Position numbers and translations under genes: made by a program. From Amia ocellicauda (taxonomy: Eukaryota; Chordata; Actinopteri; Amiiformes; Amiidae): a stretch of 64,000 bases of DNA. The stretch spans positions 3,419,501 to 3,483,500 of the forward strand of contig NC_089856.1 in assembly GCF_036373705.1 (NCBI RefSeq), given 5' to 3'. Shown here one piece after another: positions 59,191 through 64,000 of the stretch (positions within the stretch are counted from its first letter, which is position 1; each line of letters begins with the position of its first letter). Below the pieces are notes generated by a model. It did no database searches, was not told the origin of the DNA, and was given only the letters and a program-made list of their open reading frames with translations.

Positions 59191-61140
59191 AATTAATCAT
59201 ACAGACATGCGTTTTCTAAGTGCAGTACCAAACGTAAGCCCACCATATAATGTGATGCTGTACTGGTAACACATGTCCCTCTTCAATCACTATCACTCAA
59301 TCCACCGACATCATCCTGAAAAATACTTGTTCACCCACCAGCTCCGCACCTGTTGCTACAGTAATTGCCAATGATTTCTCCCAGCATTTCCCGTTCACAC
59401 TACAGGGGATTTAAACAGAATTCCCTGTCAATAGTACTACAGACGCTTTTGTTTGTTTTCTTCAGGATGAGAGGATTATACATGAAGTGAAAAGAACATC
59501 ATAGATGAATCTCAAGGTGAACATTACTCTTTCTGAGCCGCTATCAAAAGTGTGCAACCATCACAGTTCCACCATCCCCTCATTCCCTCCCAGACTGAAC
59601 TGGTCACCATGTGGGGCTGGAGGTTTTTAATGTTTTTAATGTATTTTACTGCTTACTGTCCATTCAAGATTTTGGATGGAATTGGATTGATTGGAGTACC
59701 ATCACTGAAGTATTCAGATGTGTGGTTGCTTGTGCAGGGATCAAACAATCAGCTCAGCATGCTGGAGAATTCAGGAGGACCACTGCTGTCTCTGCTGTGG
59801 CTTCACAGACGGGGCAGTAAAGACGACGTGCGTCAACATGTTCAGAATCCCAACGCTCTACTTGCCACCCTTCACCCTGATCGCAGTTTAGCCGCTCCTT
59901 TGAGCAGATAAACCCCACAAAAGTCCAAATACACTACTTAATTGACCAAGCAAACATTTAAGAGTTTTTTGTGTGGTGGAGAAGTCAAATAAGCTACAAA
60001 AGGGTAGCACTGAAACGCATGGACACAGGAGTGACAGAGGAAAACCCACAAGACAAACAGCAATAAAGTTTCCAGCTTGTGTCATTCATTGTTGCATAAC
60101 TTCCTTGCCTTTAATGTAAAGGTCTCCTCTGTAGGTGTACCTGGCTGATGTTAAACAACAGATTGGAACCACGATAGAGTATCATTTGTACTTTGTGATT
60201 TGTGGTTAGAGCCCTCCTTGGTTAAAATCTGCATCTCCTCTTTGAACAGCGATGGGCCGAGCGAGAGCATGTGTCCTTTTCTGAGCCTAGTCTTCAAAAG
60301 GTTAGGAGAGTCAAAGCATCAGTCAAAGTACAATCCTCAGGCGGCTCTGAGGGCCGTGCCAAGCGAAGCGTCAGCTGCTGAAACTCACAGAACGGGAAAT
60401 TCTCGTACTCAGCGCTGTTAGGTGCCACAGCAGGAATTTAACCCTTCAAACAGCAGCCTGGGGCTCTGAAGATGCAGCAGCGGCCTGTGAGGAAATGCGT
60501 CGAGATACAGGAATGACAGTGCCAGTCAAGATCCATGACTGAAAGAAACAAGAACTGTAATGTCACAAGTTCTATATAGGAGAAAAGAAAGAACGAGTTT
60601 TTTACATCTACGGCCGCAGCAGTCAGTCCCTACGTGAGTTTAAAACTCGTGTGTAATGTTGAGCACTACTGTTACACACATGCTGCTCCACAACAGCAAA
60701 GCGCAGCTGGAGTTTATTCACACACGCGTTCCCATTCTCCTGCCTTCAGACGGGGGTCAGATCAGCGGCTCCAATATGCACTGATCTCTCATCTGGTTTT
60801 GTCCACCTTTTTCTTTCTGTAGTGCACTTTCATTGAGAAGAGCCTGACAGGCGAACTGAGGGAAGGGGGCTGTGCTTCAAGGCTCTGGGTTCTCAGCTCT
60901 CTGGTCTTTCTACAGAGCCCTGTGCTCACAATGGGAGGCGGGACTCGGACAGCTCTTATGACACAGGATCAGCTGTGAGAACGAGGACGGCACAATCCTC
61001 TCTGACACTGAGCTGCTGGACACCCACACCCTGCTGCTCAGTGTGAACACAGCCCCGGGCATGTGTGTGTGTGTGTGGTGGCAGGGTGTGTGCGCTACAG
61101 GTGTACATAGAAACCTCTTAGACGGCAACTTCATGCTTTT
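59191..61140. other. Intergenic DNA, no gene seen
   Basis: No exon supported. A 119-codon plus-strand frame at 59552-59911 has no recognisable domain. Confidence 0.5.
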
Positions 61141-61260
61141 TTTAATATTATTTTTGTTATTTCTTGGCAGATGCCCTTATCCAGGGCGACTCACAAAATA
61201 TACAGTTCAGTACAAACATTACAAATTCAAATGTACATAATATGTAATTTACACGTAATA
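61141..61260 (-). mobile_element. tRNA-SINE 3' tail, inverted
   Basis: TTGGCAGATGCCCTTATCCA and GGGCGACTCACAAAAT, the reverse complement of the standard fish SINE tail, followed by an AT-rich stretch. Confidence 0.65.
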
Positions 61261-61730
61261 AGTAATACAAAAAAAAACAACCAGGAAGGAATACACAAAT
61301 ATATGCAATAGACACCTCACACACACACACGCATATAAATATAAGACAGTGTATTACTATAAATAGATATATGTAGGCTTGTCTTCCAGGGCAAAGGTCT
61401 TCTGGTTTTCATTCCAGCACAATCTCGAACACAAATTAAAAAGCATCATCTAAGAATGACATGGAAATAACATGGAATAAACATTTAGGACATGGGGAAA
61501 AAAAAATTGTGAAAAACATGTATGAAGCTAACAGATGGACAAGTGAATTACCATATATCGGCACATGGTGGCGATGGTGTCACATTTACTCTACAAAATG
61601 TCTTAAAACAGAACATTTATTTTTTATTTTTACTGTCTTACTGTAATATGTTTTACCAACCAAATCACAAATAATAATAATAAATACTACTACATTTTTT
61701 TAACGTTTTAGACATTTGCTTTAGTATAAG

Positions 61731-61731
<1 letters not shown>

Positions 61732-61768
<37 letters not shown>
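61732..61768. repeat. (ATT)n microsatellite
   Basis: About 12 ATT triplets. Confidence 0.93.
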
Positions 61769-61858
61769 GGCTGTGATTATTCACTATTATTCACATTTCC
61801 TATAGCTGAGGGACACTCATTCAAGTCACGGGTTAGTTTGTTACCCCAACACACTGTG

Positions 61859-62385
61859 CTATTGCACTGAGAGAGACACCCTCACTGGACAGATTCGCAG
61901 AGGGGAAAAAGGACAGAAGAATGGAAACAGCCTCTCAGTGAATGTGTCTTTAAAGGTGTAGAGAGGTGTGCTGTCCCTGGGGTCAGACAATGACACCTCC
62001 CCCCTGTCATAGTCCAGCTGCACTCTGATCTTCTGGGGTTTCCTCTTCACAGTGAGGCGTGTCAGTGGTGAGGTCAGTGCTGTGTACTCCTCTCCAAACA
62101 GACATATAGTCCAGAATCCTCCTGCTGGGTTCACAGTCAAGACTCCTTTCCTGCTGCTGGACTCTTTGCTCACACCCAACCAGCAGAAATATCCGTCCCC
62201 CACATCAACATCCCAGCAGTGCCTTCCTGAGCTGAACCCCTCAGAGCCCAGGACACAAGAATACCAATCAAACCTCTCTGGGTTGTCAGGAAGCTGCTGT
62301 CTCTCAGCTCTGACTCTCACACTGGTTAGATCCTCAGACAGTGAGAGATGGGGGTCTGCTGTATTGGGGTCCAGCGTCACAGGAG
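61859..62385 (-). CDS. PRY-SPRY (B30.2) terminal exon of a TRIM/NLR-type gene, partial
   Basis: The exon starts after a CTCTTTCAG acceptor and ends with TAG at 61861-61859. It supplies 174 residues. PRY comes first (LDPNTADPHLSLSEDLTSV, with LPDNPERFD), then SPRY (GRHCWDVDVGDGYFCWLGVS, GGFWTICLFG, IRVQLDYDRGEVSLSD, PLYTF). The order and motifs fit the B30.2 domain that ends fish TRIM E3 ligases, finTRIMs and NLRC3/NLRP-like immune receptors, where it binds ligand or target. The exon is fully open with good splice signals, so it is probably functional rather than a relic. No RING, B-box, coiled-coil or NACHT exon is recognisable between here and the window end, so the class cannot be fixed. 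The upstream exons should lie to the right. Confidence 0.88.
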
Positions 62386-64000
62386 CTGAAAGAGAAAGAG
62401 AGAAAGGATTAGAAATCAACACTGAGCTACACAAAGACATTCAAACATGTCTTACATATGATGTAATGGTAATTCAAATAAATAAAGATGATACATTAAA
62501 TAGTAAAATTAATACATCTTCACTTTGCCAAATTAATGGAAATTCAAATACATTTCTGGGATTGTCATCTCAAATTCTAGAAAATATTTCCAGATGAGAA
62601 ATTCGTACATAATACAGAATAGGCGAATCGCTCATCACAGAGGTGTCCTCTTCAGCGTCATGACAAGCCGTTGAGACATTTAATCCATAATTGCTGATAT
62701 CAAAAATACAATTGCTAATATCAGCAATTAATTTAATCTTAACCAGATGTTAATTAGTTTGCATTTTTGACATTGTTGTGGCAATGCTGTGTGTTATCTG
62801 GGTACTAATTAGCATCCGGTTCTATTTTTTATATCAAACATGCATACTAATTAGCATCCGGTTTCGGCTGCTTTCTGTGTTACAGTCACTCCCCTTCTTC
62901 AGAAAAGCCCCAGGCGGATGTGAATAACTCAGAGCACTCACAATGGCCATCCTGTCAGTGTTACTGTCTGAGACCGCCCTGCTCACTGTTGAACAGCCTC
63001 AGCCTCAGCCATTCTCTACTGGTTTATGTGCGTTTCTAAGCTTCAGAGCCCACAGACCTCAGGATCACTCGACCCACACTTAACAATGGAAGTAGATCTG
63101 ATAGAGATGCTCAGGCTCGACCACAACAGGGAAGTCCACACTGACTAGGATGATCTCTCAGTGTGACACATATGTACAGGGCATGAAGGCCACACTGTTG
63201 GAAGCCCTTTCTCTGAGACTCTTGACACACATCCCAGTTCTGGTCAATTATCAGGCTGGCGTTACCTTGGTCCCTCAGTCAGCATCCACTGACTCACAGC
63301 AACACCGTCCTTCTCTGGCTGAGATTGGCAGTGTCTCTCTGGCTGGTGTAAATGCCCTCAGGTAACTGAAGCTCCTGTGTCTCTCCTCTCTTCTGCAGCA
63401 GAGACACTCTCACCCCCATCCTGAGACGGGGGTGCTGATGCAGACCTCCAGCCGTCCGTCTCTGCTCTGTCTAATCTGGGGGCCTGCTGCTTCTCACTGG
63501 ACACTGATACAGGACAGTCGTGTGTGTGTGTGTGTGAAAGCTATTGTAAAGAGAGAGTGTTGTTAGCAGATCACTTTGATATCAGTGTGAAGCCCTTTTA
63601 CCCCAGTATTTTTCAGTGTTTGTGCTCTAAGGTGTTTGCAGCAATACCAGTCAAGTCAAGATAGGAAGAGATAAAAGCATGTACTATCTCCAGATCCTTG
63701 AAAAAGCTATAAAAGCTACAATTTCAGGGCAGAATCAAAGATGACACCAAGAGTTTCGGCATGAATATGAAATATGAAATTTGGGGACAGAGCCCCAAAG
63801 TTATTGGCTATACCTTCGGTAGTCAGAGGGGCCAAATACTACAAGTCTTACTCTCATTTAGCTGGAGAACGTTTTTTGACATCCAGTATTTAATGTCCTG
63901 ATGTCAATCAAAGAGGGACTTCAAGGAATGATCATCACCAGCTTTCAAGGCAAGGTACAGCTGTGTATCATCAGTGTAACAGTTATAAGAAATGTTATGT
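62386..64000. other. Upstream of the B30.2 exon, no further exon recognised
   Basis: Probably intron or intergenic DNA of the B30.2 gene. It contains a small hairpin (about 62687-62728, ATTGCTGATAT versus ATATCAGCAAT), a 19-base direct repeat (62803-62821 and 62845-62863) and a short (GT)n at about 63521-63536. The last 250 bases resemble, weakly, an old retroelement relic common in fish. Confidence 0.45.

Noticed and set aside
59552..59911. 119-codon plus-strand open frame upstream of ttc39a
   Set aside because: No recognisable domain, no clear promoter or splice context; probably chance.
62052..62597. 181-codon plus-strand open frame
   Set aside because: Antisense shadow of the PRY-SPRY exon on the minus strand.

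Overview
The window looks like nuclear DNA of a ray-finned fish. It has intron-containing genes with canonical GT/AG splice sites, dense microsatellites, tRNA-SINE 3' tails, CR1/L2-like LINE fragments, hAT-like MITEs and a fish-type PRY-SPRY exon. The SINE, LINE and MITE flavours remind me of non-teleost ray-finned fishes (gar, bowfin, sturgeon), but this rests on memory of repeat families and is only an inference.

Four protein-coding loci can be supported, all in the right-hand 27 kb. (1) dand5, minus strand, 36954-38192, two exons, 251 aa: a Cerberus/DAN-family secreted Nodal antagonist. (2) gadd45gip1, plus strand, 43791-45122, two exons, 231 aa: mitochondrial ribosomal protein mL64/CRIF1. 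(3) A ttc39a-type gene, minus strand, 47687-58702, 18 coding exons that join in frame to 574 aa. (4) One PRY-SPRY (B30.2) terminal exon, minus strand, 61859-62385, from a TRIM- or NLR-type gene whose remaining exons are not seen. dand5 and gadd45gip1 are head to head, as at human 19p13. gadd45gip1 and ttc39a converge tail to tail over a short interval that holds a hAT MITE.

The left 36 kb (1-36900) holds no recognisable coding exon. It is a gene desert with simple repeats, a 24-bp and a ~50-bp minisatellite, a TIR transposon, LINE 3' ends and a striking inverted-duplication/palindrome structure at 29.3-31.8 kb. In human, NFIX lies downstream of DAND5 in the same direction. This desert is where NFIX 5' or regulatory sequence would be expected by synteny, but no NFIX exon was found.

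Between dand5 and gadd45gip1 lies a putative ~3.1-kb TIR element (40559-43651) with repeated AACAGGGTGGA-type motifs. It hosts a nested LINE fragment and an 85%-paired 134-nt hairpin. A short CCAAT/AGATCTGCGC-rich dispersed repeat appears three times: in the desert, in gadd45gip1 intron 1 and at the ttc39a CpG promoter. No tRNA, rRNA, CRISPR or bacterial feature was seen.
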